DNA of 64,000 nt from Methylomonas sp. LL1 (lineage in GTDB: Bacteria > Pseudomonadota > Gammaproteobacteria > Methylococcales > Methylomonadaceae): NCBI RefSeq assembly GCF_015711015.1, contig NZ_CP064653.1, positions 4,402,001 to 4,466,000 on the forward strand, given 5' to 3'. Under the pieces are notes generated by a model, which worked only from the letters and a program-made list of their open reading frames with translations, did no database searches and was not told the origin of the DNA. Shown here piece by piece: positions 1 to 9,657 of this stretch; positions within the stretch are counted from its first letter, which is position 1; each line of letters opens with the position of its first letter. The translations under genes and the position numbers were made by a program.

Positions 1-2
1 CT

Positions 3-989
3 AACTTCGACGACCAATCGCTGTTGGATTTAAAGGATGCTGAGCTTCTCAGTCTTTGCTTAAAACTTAATCTCATTACGGAGGATGGCTACTTCTTTCT
101 TGACCACTGCCGGGATATAAGAAATAACTTCTCCGCTGCGCATCCGGTAGTCGGAAAGATCGATGATCATGAGTTCATCGGCTTCGCAAATCGCTGTGCA
201 AAGTACGCGCTCGGGAATGAACATAACCCTGTGGGAGTTGATATTGCTGCCTTTATGGTGGCAATAAAGGGCGGGAAATTTTCCGTTGAGCAGAAGAATC
301 AATGGGTGCAAAGAATTGGGAAAACTCATGAAGCGCAGCAATATCTTCTCTTTGGTTCCCTGCATGGAATATTCAGCGATCCGAGTAGCAATGAAGAAGC
401 ACGAGTTAATTCTCTTTCAATCGCGGCTGAATTTGCACCTAACTTCACCCCGAAGGCAAAATCTGACTTAATAAATCGGCATCACGACTATATTGCCAAG
501 GGTGATGAAAAGCGACATAAAGCATCGCAGCAATTCTTTGAAAAGCTAGGTATGCTTGCGCTGCTTGGTGAGCATGAAGTTCATTCCCTGTTGTCGAATG
601 CGTCTAAACGATTGATGGCTGTTCACCAGGCATTCGATAATTTCTACAACGAGCCGCCGTTCGCCGAACGCTTGTTGCAACTATCGCAACAGGCAGCGAT
701 CCCCGATACCGTAAAAGAGGAGCTCGTCACCACTGTAGTCACTTGTGCAATCGGCAATGCGTATGGCGTGTCTAACGCTGCTGTTCCCTACTATCAAAAG
801 ATGGTCAAAGGGTTTTCACCAAGTGAAGTTGAAATCATGTTGAACTTGCCGAATGCAAAGACAATCGCGGGAGAGCGAATAAAACATTATGCCTCCTGTA
901 AGAATCGTTTTAAAGGTCTCGTTAACTTAATTGACCCATCTACAGTTCCAGCTAAGGCAGGTGCAGCATACAAGCTGTGGACAAAATAG
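3..989 (+). CDS. Hypothetical protein, 5'-truncated, HEPN-like motif
   Basis: The reading frame is open back to the left edge, so the true start lies outside; an in-frame TTG at 24 is unlikely to be the start. About 328 codons are visible, ending in TAG at 987. I do not recognise the family. Near the visible N-terminus (bases 120-143) is RNNFSAAH, an R-x6-H pattern of the kind found in HEPN ribonuclease domains, many of which act in toxin-antitoxin or abortive-infection systems. The rest looks alpha-helical and soluble, without membrane segments or a signal peptide. The partner gene, if any, would be outside the window. A short motif alone does not prove HEPN membership. Confidence 0.6.
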   Translation, partial: NFDDQSLLDLKDAELLSLCLKLNLITEDGYFFLDHCRDIRNNFSAAHPVVGKIDDHEFIGFANRCAKYALGNEHNPVGVDIAAFMVAIKGGKFSVEQKNQWVQRIGKTHEAQQYLLFGSLHGIFSDPSSNEEARVNSLSIAAEFAPNFTPKAKSDLINRHHDYIAKGDEKRHKASQQFFEKLGMLALLGEHEVHSLLSNASKRLMAVHQAFDNFYNEPPFAERLLQLSQQAAIPDTVKEELVTTVVTCAIGNAYGVSNAAVPYYQKMVKGFSPSEVEIMLNLPNAKTIAGERIKHYASCKNRFKGLVNLIDPSTVPAKAGAAYKLWTK

Positions 990-1505
990 CGCTAAATAAT
1001 CATTCCAACGGCTTGCACGAAAAGCCGTGCAAGTCGCTTACTTCAATTTAGAGCAATTTCGAACATAAACCGGCCATTTAAAAATCAACATCGACGGTCA
1101 GGAATTGGCCGGTTTCGAACCTTCGACGTACCTACACCTGCGGTGTGTTTAAACAAAATTCAAACGGGTTCCAACTCTATTTATACATTTTTCCCAAGAG
1201 CGGCGATGCCGAGCCTTCATGAAGGTACTATAAGGAAAAAGGTATGAGCAGCAAAGCTGCTGTAGCCATTTTCACTTAATCTGGTTCCTGGCGCCTGGAT
1301 ATTCCCAGCTAATGTGGTCCCGAAAATAGGATGTAATCGGTTTCTGTGGTTTATGTAATTGGGCCGCTATAGCTAACGCAATCAAAACAAAGTCGCGGTA
1401 TGCGCCGCAATCATTATTCAACGGGGACGACAACATCCGCTGGAACCGCGCAAAAACCGGCCAAGGCCAAAGGCATCGCTTATAATTCGACATTTGCTAT
1501 TTGAG
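990..1505. other. Gene-free interval with hairpins
   Basis: No convincing gene. An 8-bp stem (CTTGCACG at 1012-1019 with CGTGCAAG at 1026-1033) lies 23 bases after the truncated gene and may act in termination, although no T-run follows. A second inverted pair (AACCGGCCA near 1068, TGGCCGGTT near 1106) is more widely spaced. Short frames here have no plausible ribosome site or domain. Confidence 0.4.
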
Positions 1506-1778
1506 ATGAGCTCCGTGGTAGATGAAGCCTTAATTTCTCGTGTGTTGCTGGTGGAAGACGAACCGGCGGCGGCCAAACAGCATTTGCAGGCCAATCAATT
1601 GTATGCGGTTTTGTTGGATTTGCCCCTACCTGACTGTTTCGGATTGAATGTAGTCGAAGTTTGTCGCCAGCATACCGTTCCCTTACCGATGACAGTGTTG
1701 GCCAAGGGTGCACAGGTTTGCCACGTCACGGGCCAATCCAGCACGGCCGATTTCGGCGACAATATCAGGATGTCATGA
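1506..1778 (+). pseudogene. Remnant of a response-regulator receiver domain
   Basis: The 90-residue frame starts like a CheY-type receiver (RVLLVEDEP, acidic pocket) and then jumps to the segment around the phosphorylation site (LLDLPLPD). About 25 residues expected between these blocks are missing, and the C-terminal half is unrelated or lost. The upstream half of the cyclase at 6949 has the same order with the missing part present. The stop overlaps the ATG of the next kinase gene (ATGA at 1775), so translational coupling is preserved although the protein is probably not a working receiver. It could still be translated to deliver ribosomes to the kinase gene. Confidence 0.6.
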
Positions 1779-4360
1779 AGCCTAGATTACTCGCAGCCAT
1801 GCTGGCACTGCTATTTTTTTCCGGCATTGCTGTGGCCGCAGAAACGGTCAGGATAGGCGTGCTGGCGTTCCGCCCCAAGGATCAGACACAGAGGCAATGG
1901 CAGCCATTGGCCGACGGGTTGAAGCGCAAATTGCCGGATCATGAATTTGTGATCCAAGCGCTTAATTATCATGAACTCAGACGGGCAGTAACTAATAACC
2001 AGTTGGACTTGGTTTTCACCAATCCGGCCTATTATATTTTTCTGAAATACCGGCATGGTTTATCCGCGCCATTGGCCACACTAGTCAATTATCAATCCGG
2101 CAAACCGATTTCCGGTTTCGGCGGGGTGATTTTTACCAAGGCCGATCGTGCCGGCTTGAACCGTTTGGCTGATATTCGCGGTAAGACCATTGCGGTTACC
2201 GAGAGGGGGTCGTTCGGCGGCTACCAAATGCAGGCTTATGAATTGGTGCGGCATGGCGTGAACATCAGCCAGGAAGCCAAGCTGTTGATCACCGACATGC
2301 CGCACGACAAAGTGGTTCGCGCCGTTTTGGATGGCCGCGCCGATGTCGGTTTCGTCCGTTCCGGCGTGCTGGAAGCCATGGCGCAGGAAGGCAATATCAA
2401 TTTGGCGGATTTCAAGATACTGAATGAACAACGCCAACCCGGGTATTCGACTTTGTTATCCACCCGTGTGTATCCGGAATGGCCCATCGCCGCGATGCCC
2501 CATGTCGATATTGGCTTGGCCGGCAAGATAACCGCCGCGTTGCTGACGCTGGAGGATGATCCGTCACTGACGGCCGCCATCAAGATTCAGGGCTTCGTGA
2601 TTCCGGCCGACTACGCGCCGGTGGAAGAAGTGTTGCGCAGCCTGCGAGTTTCACCGTTTGATGCGTTGCCTGAAATCACCATTGCCGATTTATGGCAGCT
2701 GTACCGCTGGCAAATTATGGGCGCTTGCGGGGCCGCGCTGGTGATTGTTTTTCTGGGCGTGCGCTTGCTGCGGGTCAATCGCCAACTCACGGTCAAGCAG
2801 CAATTAATCAAGGATCAATCTCAACGTATCAAGGCCAGCGAACAACTGTGGAAATTTGCCTTGGAAGGCGCCGGCGATGGGGTTTGGGATTGGCAAATCG
2901 AGACCGGTAAAACCTATTTCTCCCCGCGCTGGGTTGAGATGCTGGGCTATCAACCGCATCAGTTCGCCAACGACTATGATACCTGGTTCGCCCACATCCA
3001 TGCCGATGATGTCGATATGGTGTTGGCGACCTTGCGCGAATATCTGAATGGCAAGACCGCGTTGTATCAGGTCGAATTTCGAATGCGCTGCAATGACGGC
3101 GAGTATAAATGGATACTGGCGCGCGGCATGGTGGTGGAACGCGCGGCGGACGGCAAGCCGTTACGCATGATAGGTACCCATAGCGATATCAACGAGCGCA
3201 AACAGTTTCAAATTACGCTGCAGAGCAGTTTCGACCTGTTGCACAATCTGGCTCGGCAGATTCCCGGCTTTATTTATCAATACCAACTGTACCCCGATGG
3301 ACGCAGCTGTTTTCCGTTTGCCAGCGCGGGCATAGAGCAGATTTACGAAGTGAGTGCGGAGCAAGTGCGCGAGGATGCCACGCCGGTCTTTGCGGTGTTG
3401 CACCCGGACGACGTCGATGGGGTTTGGGCTTCGATTCAGGCCTCGGCGCAAAACTTGCGGCCATGGCATCACGAATATCGGGTCATCCTGCCTAAAAGCG
3501 GCTTGCGTTGGTTGTTGGGCAACGCGCGGGCGGAACGGCTGGCGGACGGTAGCGTGCTTTGGTACGGCTATGTGTCCGACGTGACCAACCGCAAGGACGA
3601 CGAACTGCGTTTGCAACGGCAAACCGAAGCCCTGCAACGGTCCAATGCCGATCTGGAACAGTTCGCCTACAGCGTATCGCACGACATGCGCCAGCCGCTA
3701 CGAACCATTGCCGGCCATTTGCAATTATTGGAGCGGGGCTTGAAAGACAGCATGGACCAGGAAAATCTCGATAATTTGAATTTTGCACTGGATGGCGCCA
3801 AGCGCATGGACGCGATGATAGTGTCGTTATTGGAATATTCGCGCGTCGGCCGCAAGACCGAGCCGAAGGCGGCGATTCCCAGCCGGGAGGCGCTGGACGA
3901 GGCCTTGTTTTTCCTGGGACCGGTGATCAAACAAAGCGGCGCGGCGGTCACGCCGCATGGCGAGTGGCCGCAAATTTTCGCCAGTCGCGACGAATTGACC
4001 CGCTTGTTCCAGAATCTGATCGGCAATGCACTGAAGTACCAGGCTGTGGGGAGCACGGCGAGGATCAGGGTCAACTCTGAAATTAATAACGGTCTCGAGT
4101 GGCGGGTTGCCATCGAAGACAACGGCATAGGCATAGCCGCCGGGCAAAGCCAAAGATTGTTTCAGTTTTTCAGCCGGCTGCAAGCGCGTAGCCGGTACGA
4201 AGGGACCGGCATGGGACTGGCATTGTGCCGGCGTATCGTCGAGCACCATGGTGGGCGCATTTGGGTTGAATCGGCGGGCGAGGGTCAGGGTTCGACCTTT
4301 ATCTTTGTCATTCCGCTCGAACAAACAGCGGTGGCGGACTCGGCGAGCGGCAGCCCATGA
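1775..4360 (+). CDS. Hybrid sensor histidine kinase with PhnD-like periplasmic domain
   Basis: 861 residues. The N-terminus is a signal peptide (MKPRLLAAMLALLFF...AVAA) followed by a PhnD-type (phosphate/phosphonate-binding, PF12974-like) substrate-binding domain to about residue 300. One membrane helix follows near 313-335, then two PAS domains (about 360-615). A HisKA box with SVSHDMRQP places the phospho-accepting histidine near residue 635. The HATPase domain shows N (NLIGNALKY), G1 (DNGIGI) and G2 (GTGMGLAL) boxes. ATG 1775 was chosen because it starts the signal peptide and overlaps the preceding stop; the frame is open further upstream without homology. The gene overlaps the next one by 4 bases. 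The likely ligand class is an oxyanion or phosphonate-like solute, which is inferred from fold only. Confidence 0.88.
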   Translation: MKPRLLAAMLALLFFSGIAVAAETVRIGVLAFRPKDQTQRQWQPLADGLKRKLPDHEFVIQALNYHELRRAVTNNQLDLVFTNPAYYIFLKYRHGLSAPLATLVNYQSGKPISGFGGVIFTKADRAGLNRLADIRGKTIAVTERGSFGGYQMQAYELVRHGVNISQEAKLLITDMPHDKVVRAVLDGRADVGFVRSGVLEAMAQEGNINLADFKILNEQRQPGYSTLLSTRVYPEWPIAAMPHVDIGLAGKITAALLTLEDDPSLTAAIKIQGFVIPADYAPVEEVLRSLRVSPFDALPEITIADLWQLYRWQIMGACGAALVIVFLGVRLLRVNRQLTVKQQLIKDQSQRIKASEQLWKFALEGAGDGVWDWQIETGKTYFSPRWVEMLGYQPHQFANDYDTWFAHIHADDVDMVLATLREYLNGKTALYQVEFRMRCNDGEYKWILARGMVVERAADGKPLRMIGTHSDINERKQFQITLQSSFDLLHNLARQIPGFIYQYQLYPDGRSCFPFASAGIEQIYEVSAEQVREDATPVFAVLHPDDVDGVWASIQASAQNLRPWHHEYRVILPKSGLRWLLGNARAERLADGSVLWYGYVSDVTNRKDDELRLQRQTEALQRSNADLEQFAYSVSHDMRQPLRTIAGHLQLLERGLKDSMDQENLDNLNFALDGAKRMDAMIVSLLEYSRVGRKTEPKAAIPSREALDEALFFLGPVIKQSGAAVTPHGEWPQIFASRDELTRLFQNLIGNALKYQAVGSTARIRVNSEINNGLEWRVAIEDNGIGIAAGQSQRLFQFFSRLQARSRYEGTGMGLALCRRIVEHHGGRIWVESAGEGQGSTFIFVIPLEQTAVADSASGSP

Positions 4361-6513
4361 CTATCGCTACTTCAGCTAAAGGTCGGAACCGCTCGGCGTA
4401 TTCGCACGGGTTGACCTTTTTGGTGTTGTTCATCACCCTGGCCGCCACGGTGGCTTCATGGCATTCGGCCCAGCGTGATTTGCAGCGCGAAACCCGGACT
4501 TATTTCGATTTCAGGGTACGGCAGCTGTTGGAAAACATGCAGGAACGGTTGGCGGCTTATCAGCAGATGTTATATGGCACACGCGGCCTGTTTGATGCCT
4601 CGGATACGGTCAGCCGCGGCGAGTTTCGCGATTATGTCGCCGCTTTGCGTCTGGAACGGCATTATCCGGGCATACAGGGCGTCGGTTTTTCGTTGCTGAT
4701 TCCGGCGGCCGACAAAGCAAAACATCTGGCCACGATCCACAAACAGGGTTTTGCCGATTACAACCTTCACCCCGACGGCGAGCGCGAGATTTATACCTCG
4801 ATTATCTATCTGGAACCGTTCGAGGGCAGCAATTTGCGTGCTTTCGGCTACGACATGTTTACCGAACCGGTGCGCAACCGCGCCATGGCATATGCCCGCG
4901 ATTATAACGGCATAGGCATGAGCGGCAAGGTGACGTTAGTTCAGGAAAGCGATAGGGATGTGCAGGCCGGTTTTTTGCTTTATTTGCCGGTCTATAAAAC
5001 CGGTCTACCTCACGACAGCGAACAACAACGGCGCGAAAACCTGCTGGGCTGGGTCTACTCGCCGTTTCGGATCAATGATTTCATAGCGGGCGTGGGCGGC
5101 GAGCGTTCCGGCGATTTGGCCCTGGCAATTTACGATGGCGATGGCATCGGCGAACAAAGCCTGATGTACGGCCAGCCGGTTTCAGAGCCTGAAAGTCAAT
5201 GGCTGAATACTATTCAACGCCTTGACATCGGCGGCCATGGTTGGACATTGGTGGTGCGTGCCGGCAGTGATTTTCAGTCAAGGTTGCCGCATGATAAACC
5301 CCGGTTAGTGGCGGGGATCGGCTTGTTGATGAGTTTGCTGTTGACCGTGTTGACCTGGCAGTTGGTCAACGGCCGCGGCCGTGCCTTGCTGTTGGCCAGG
5401 CAAATGACTGAGGAATTGCGCGACAGCGAAAGCCGCTTTCGATTGATGGCCGATTCGGCGCCGGTATTGATCTGGGTGTCAGGTACCGATAAGCTGTGCT
5501 TTTGGTTCAACAAGGTTTGGCTGGATTTCACTGGCCGTACTCTGGATCAGGAATTCGGCAATGGCTGGGCCGAAGGCGTGCATCCGGATGATTTGCAGCA
5601 TTGCCTGGATATTTATATCGGCCATTTCGATAACCGGCAGCCGTTTAGCATGGAGTACCGGCTGAAGCGGCATGATGGCGAATACCGCTGGTTGTTGGAT
5701 AACGGTATTCCGCGTTTCGACCATGAAGGCCATTTTGCCGGTTATATCGGTTCCTGTATCGACATCACCGAGCGCAAATTCATGCAAAGCGCCCTGGAGG
5801 CGCGCAACGCCGATCTGACGCGGTTCGCCGAAGTGTCCGCCCATCATTTGATGGAGCCGACCCGGCGGTTTGCCAGCTATACCCAACGCTTGAAAAAGCG
5901 TTTGTCCGCTTATCCGGACGCCGCCGGGGACGAGGAAGTTCTTATCGATCTGTCCACGTTGGAAGGCGATGCACTGTTGTTGCGCAGCTTGATTCTCGAT
6001 ATTCAACGCTATCTGTCAGCCGCCGAGCCGCGTGGCGAAGTGCGATTATTGGACAGCCGGGCCATTATGGCGGAAATAAGTAGAAAAATGGCGGCCAAAC
6101 TTCAGGCGCTAGGCGCTACGCTGACTGTCGAGGAATTACCGCCGGTAATGCTGGACCGTCCCCGCTTGGCCGACCTGTTCAGCCTGATTTTGGATAATAC
6201 TCTTCGGCATGGGGTGCCGGCCGAGAGCCGAAATCCTCTGCATATCATTCTCGGCGGCCAACGCGAAGGACATGTCAGCCGCTTTTTTATCAGCGATAAT
6301 GGCCCGGGTATTCCTGCTAAGTACCAGACGCGGGTGTTCGAGATTTTCGAGCGGCTGGGGCCGCGCACGGCCGATAGCGGCACCGGTATCGGTTTGGCGA
6401 TTGCCAGGCGTATCGTCGAAAGCCGCCATGGCAGGATAGGCTTTAAACATTTACCGCGGGGCGGCACCTGTGTCGTGTTCGAACTGCCCGATGGAGAACA
6501 ACGTGATACATGA
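4357..6513 (+). CDS. CHASE/PAS sensor histidine kinase
   Basis: 718 residues. An N-terminal membrane helix (about 15-30) and a second near 320-340 bracket a CHASE-type periplasmic sensor with the typical GVGFSLLIP segment. A PAS domain follows (about 360-480). The dimerisation domain reads SAHHLMEP, the variant seen in phytochrome-like kinases whose partner is a small Rcp1-type regulator. The HATPase shows LILDNTLRHG, DNGPGIP and GTGIGLAIARRIVE. It overlaps the upstream kinase by ATGA and the downstream CheY-like gene by about 23 bases, so all are probably translated from one message. The ligand is unknown. Confidence 0.88.
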   Translation: MTIATSAKGRNRSAYSHGLTFLVLFITLAATVASWHSAQRDLQRETRTYFDFRVRQLLENMQERLAAYQQMLYGTRGLFDASDTVSRGEFRDYVAALRLERHYPGIQGVGFSLLIPAADKAKHLATIHKQGFADYNLHPDGEREIYTSIIYLEPFEGSNLRAFGYDMFTEPVRNRAMAYARDYNGIGMSGKVTLVQESDRDVQAGFLLYLPVYKTGLPHDSEQQRRENLLGWVYSPFRINDFIAGVGGERSGDLALAIYDGDGIGEQSLMYGQPVSEPESQWLNTIQRLDIGGHGWTLVVRAGSDFQSRLPHDKPRLVAGIGLLMSLLLTVLTWQLVNGRGRALLLARQMTEELRDSESRFRLMADSAPVLIWVSGTDKLCFWFNKVWLDFTGRTLDQEFGNGWAEGVHPDDLQHCLDIYIGHFDNRQPFSMEYRLKRHDGEYRWLLDNGIPRFDHEGHFAGYIGSCIDITERKFMQSALEARNADLTRFAEVSAHHLMEPTRRFASYTQRLKKRLSAYPDAAGDEEVLIDLSTLEGDALLLRSLILDIQRYLSAAEPRGEVRLLDSRAIMAEISRKMAAKLQALGATLTVEELPPVMLDRPRLADLFSLILDNTLRHGVPAESRNPLHIILGGQREGHVSRFFISDNGPGIPAKYQTRVFEIFERLGPRTADSGTGIGLAIARRIVESRHGRIGFKHLPRGGTCVVFELPDGEQRDT

Positions 6514-6952
6514 CAATACTCCCCCATTTGACATTTTGTTGGTGGAGGATGAGCTTTCGGATGCGCATCTGATCAAGATGGCGATTCGAGAAAACAAGGT
6601 CTGGTGCCGGTTGCACCATGCTATCGATGGAGTCGAGGCCCTGGCGTTTTTGCGGCGGGAAGGCGAGCAATATAAGCAGGTACCGCGTCCTGACTTGATT
6701 CTGCTGGACCTCAACATGCCGCGCATGAACGGTCGCGAGTTTTTGGCCGCCATCAAGGCCGATGACGCGCTGGCAACGATACCGGTGGTGGTGTTGACGA
6801 CTTCGGAAGTCGAACGCGACATCGTTGCCTCTTATAAGCTGGGCGCCGCCAGCTATATCACCAAACCGGTCGACATCGAGCAATTCATCGATGCGATCCG
6901 ACAACTGGACAGCTATTGGTTTACCTTGACCCGGCTGCCGAAAAAAGAATGA
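6491..6952 (+). CDS. CheY-like response regulator (Rcp1 type)
   Basis: A single receiver domain of about 153 residues: FDILLVEDE (acidic pair), LILLDLNMPRMNG (phospho-accepting Asp), VLTTS (Thr/Ser switch) and YITKPVD (Lys). No output domain. The extended spacing before the phospho-site and the KP-x-D-x-x-x-F ending are typical of Rcp1-like regulators paired with kinases such as the one just upstream. The start is uncertain: ATG 6491 lies inside the kinase gene, while GTG 6503 has a GGAG 7 bases upstream. The stop overlaps the following ATG (ATGA at 6949). Confidence 0.85.
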   Translation: MENNVIHDNTPPFDILLVEDELSDAHLIKMAIRENKVWCRLHHAIDGVEALAFLRREGEQYKQVPRPDLILLDLNMPRMNGREFLAAIKADDALATIPVVVLTTSEVERDIVASYKLGAASYITKPVDIEQFIDAIRQLDSYWFTLTRLPKKE

Positions 6953-8634
6953 CTATGAAAAGTGACGTGCCTTGCCGGATTTTGTTGGTGGAGGACGATC
7001 CCGCCGATGCGAACCTGGTCAGGCTGGCGCTAAGAGCGTCGTCCCGTGTTTTCCCGATAGAGCTGGATTGGGTCGGTAGTCTTGCCGAAGCCAGGCAGCA
7101 TTGCCAACAGCGTTTGCCTGATTTAATGCTGCTGGATTTGTCTCTACCCGATTCTCAAGGGCTGGAAAGCTTACACAGCCTGAGGCAATGGCTGGTTGCC
7201 TTGCCTATCATCGTGCTGACCGGTTACGACGATAACGAATTCGCATTGCAAGCGTTGGCGCAGGGAGCTCAGGATTATCTGGTCAAGGGCCGGTTTGACG
7301 ATGACGGTTTGGTGCGGACGATTCGCTATGCGCTGAGTCGAGCAGCCTTGGAGGCGCGGCTGCATGATTCGGAAATGCGGATGGCATTGGCCCTGGACGG
7401 CGCCAAGCTCGGGCTTTGGGATATGCATGTTGCCAGTGGCCGGATGGTCTTCAATGTCTATTGGGCTCAAATGCTGGGTTACGAACCATCGGAGTTAGCG
7501 CCAGAATTGTCGACTTGGGAGGGACTGGTGCACCCTGACGATAGTGCGAGAGTCAAGGCTGCGCTGGAACCTCACTTGCAGGGAAAAACCGCCCAGTACG
7601 AAAGCGAGTACCGGCTGCGGCATAAGGACGGGCATTGGGTCTGGATTTACAGTACCGGCCGGGTCATGGAACGAGATAGCGAAGGACGCGCCATACGGGC
7701 CGTGGGGATTCACCAGGACATCAGCCATCGCAAGCAGGCCGAAGCCCGCGACAGGTTGCTGGTGACCGCGCTCGAGGCTGTGAGTCTGGGCGTGATCCTG
7801 ACTGACACCGAGGCGCGAATCGAATGGGCCAATCCGGCCTTTGCCACGTTAACCGGCTATACGCTTGAGGAAACGGAAGGGCAAAGGCCGGCTGAGTTGA
7901 TCAAGTCCGGTTGCCAGGATTCGGCTTTTTATGAGGCCATGTGGAAAGGCATACGTAGCGGTAAGTCCTGGCATGGCGAGTTGATCAACCGGCGCAAAAA
8001 TGGCGAGCTGTATCATGAGGAGCTGACCATTGCGCCGGTGCCGGATGAAAACGGCATCATTCAACATTTCGTTGGGGTCAAGCAGGATATTAGCGAACGC
8101 AAACGCATGGAAGCCGAACTGCTGGAGATGGCAACCACCGATCCCTTGACCGGACTATACAATCGCCGTTATTTCATGACCCGGCTGGAGGAAGAGTTAT
8201 CGCGCATGCAGCGCTACGATAGCCATCAGGCCTCGGTGTTGATGCTCGATCTGGATCATTTCAAGCTGATCAACGACCAATACGGTCATGCGATTGGCGA
8301 CGAGTTGCTCAAACATTTTGCCGGATTGATGCGGCAGGAAGTGCGAAAAATTGACCGAATCGGCCGGATGGGCGGGGAGGAGTTTGCCATATTGATGGCG
8401 GATACCGACCTGACCGCCGCCCGTTCCTTTGCCGAACGTTTACGTCAATGCCTAGAACAGGCGCCACTGCAAACCGGCGGGCAACGTATCGGAATAACCG
8501 TCAGCATAGGCGTCGCCGCGCTCAATATCGGCGATGTTGATCCCGATGGCGTGCTGATTCGCGCCGATCAGGCCCTGTATCGCAGCAAGGCTTGCGGGCG
8601 AAATCAGGTGCGGGTATTCAGTGCCGGCCTATAG
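6949..8634 (+). CDS. Receiver-PAS-PAS-GGDEF diguanylate cyclase
   Basis: 561 residues. An N-terminal receiver (CRILLVEDDPAD, LMLLDLSLPDSQG, DYLVKGR) is followed by two PAS/PAC modules (about 135-255 and 265-390) and a GGDEF domain. The GGDEF active site is intact (MGGEEFAIL), and DPLTGLYNRRYF and SIGVAA are present, so it should make c-di-GMP from GTP. No EAL domain is seen. The start ATG 6949 overlaps the previous stop by 4 bases; ATG 6955 is an alternative. It is the last gene of the coupled cascade and its probable output. Confidence 0.9.
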   Translation: MTMKSDVPCRILLVEDDPADANLVRLALRASSRVFPIELDWVGSLAEARQHCQQRLPDLMLLDLSLPDSQGLESLHSLRQWLVALPIIVLTGYDDNEFALQALAQGAQDYLVKGRFDDDGLVRTIRYALSRAALEARLHDSEMRMALALDGAKLGLWDMHVASGRMVFNVYWAQMLGYEPSELAPELSTWEGLVHPDDSARVKAALEPHLQGKTAQYESEYRLRHKDGHWVWIYSTGRVMERDSEGRAIRAVGIHQDISHRKQAEARDRLLVTALEAVSLGVILTDTEARIEWANPAFATLTGYTLEETEGQRPAELIKSGCQDSAFYEAMWKGIRSGKSWHGELINRRKNGELYHEELTIAPVPDENGIIQHFVGVKQDISERKRMEAELLEMATTDPLTGLYNRRYFMTRLEEELSRMQRYDSHQASVLMLDLDHFKLINDQYGHAIGDELLKHFAGLMRQEVRKIDRIGRMGGEEFAILMADTDLTAARSFAERLRQCLEQAPLQTGGQRIGITVSIGVAALNIGDVDPDGVLIRADQALYRSKACGRNQVRVFSAGL

Positions 8635-8667
8635 TCTTATGGCCAACCGGAATCCCTCGTTCAACTT

Positions 8668-9657
8668 CTACAACCAGCCCGCCCGCCTCAGTCGCCAATA
8701 CAGCAACAAACTACCTATCAACACGCCGATTACGACTAGAGGATAGCTGTATTCCCAATCCAATTCCGGCATATGTCTGAAGTTCATGCCGTAGAGGCTG
8801 AACAACATGGTGGGAATCGCCAGGATCGCGCCCCAGCCGGCCAAGCGTTTGACCACTTCGTTTTGTCTGACGGTTTCGAAGGTCAGATGTACCTGCATCG
8901 CGGCGATCAACATTTCGCGCATGCCGTCGATCGCCCGATCGATGCGGGTGATGTGGTCGGCAATGTCCCGAAAATACAGGCGTACATCCATCGGGATGTT
9001 GATCTCATTCGAGTGCATCAATACGTTGCAAATATCGGTTACCGGCATAATGACGCCCTGCATTTGAATCAATTCGCGTTTCAATTCGTACAGGCCTTCC
9101 ATGGTTTGCCGGCTGGGGTGATGGGTGAAGATGGCCGATTCCAACGCATCAAAACGCAACTGCAAGCCATCCAGTATCGGCATGTAGTTATCGACGATGA
9201 AGTCCATGATGGCATACAGTGCAAAGCCGGGCCCTTTGGCCATTTGATGCGGCAAGGCTTCACAGCGCGCCCGCACCTTGCTGTGGCTTAACGAGGCACC
9301 GTGGCGGACCGTCACCAGAAAATGATTACCGACGAAAAAATGGGTTTCGCCAAATTCAATACCTTCATTAACCAAGATGGCGGTATGCAAGACGATAAAC
9401 AGCGAATCACCATATTCCTCGATTTTTGGCCGTTGATGGGCGGAGTGGGCATCTTCCACCGCCAGTTCATGCAATCCGAAGACGTCTTGTATTTTGGCCA
9501 GCAATTGCGGGTTTGGTTCACGTAAACCCAGCCAGATAAAACTATCTGGCTGCTTGATGGCATCGCTGATGTGTTCAATGTCGACGTCGCCCGCGCTGAT
9601 TCCGTGTTGATAAGCCACGCCTTTCATGATCATGTTGTTATCGCTAGTGCTTGGCAA
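8668..9657 (-). CDS. corA: CorA-family magnesium/cobalt transporter
   Basis: 329 residues, normal for CorA. A long soluble N-terminal domain is followed by two C-terminal membrane helices, the first ending in the family signature YGMNF, the second YPLVVIGVLIGSLLLYW, with a basic tail. It forms a pentameric inner-membrane channel for Mg2+ (also Co2+/Ni2+). The start is a TTG at 9657: an AGGAG at 9665-9669 sits 7 bases upstream, better than the in-frame ATG at 9633. It converges with the upstream signalling operon. Confidence 0.93.
   Translation of the reverse strand: MPSTSDNNMIMKGVAYQHGISAGDVDIEHISDAIKQPDSFIWLGLREPNPQLLAKIQDVFGLHELAVEDAHSAHQRPKIEEYGDSLFIVLHTAILVNEGIEFGETHFFVGNHFLVTVRHGASLSHSKVRARCEALPHQMAKGPGFALYAIMDFIVDNYMPILDGLQLRFDALESAIFTHHPSRQTMEGLYELKRELIQMQGVIMPVTDICNVLMHSNEINIPMDVRLYFRDIADHITRIDRAIDGMREMLIAAMQVHLTFETVRQNEVVKRLAGWGAILAIPTMLFSLYGMNFRHMPELDWEYSYPLVVIGVLIGSLLLYWRLRRAGWL

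Noticed and set aside
1068-1125. GGTTTCGAACC-like sequence resembling a tRNA T-arm
   Set aside because: No acceptor stem, D-arm or anticodon arm can be built around it.
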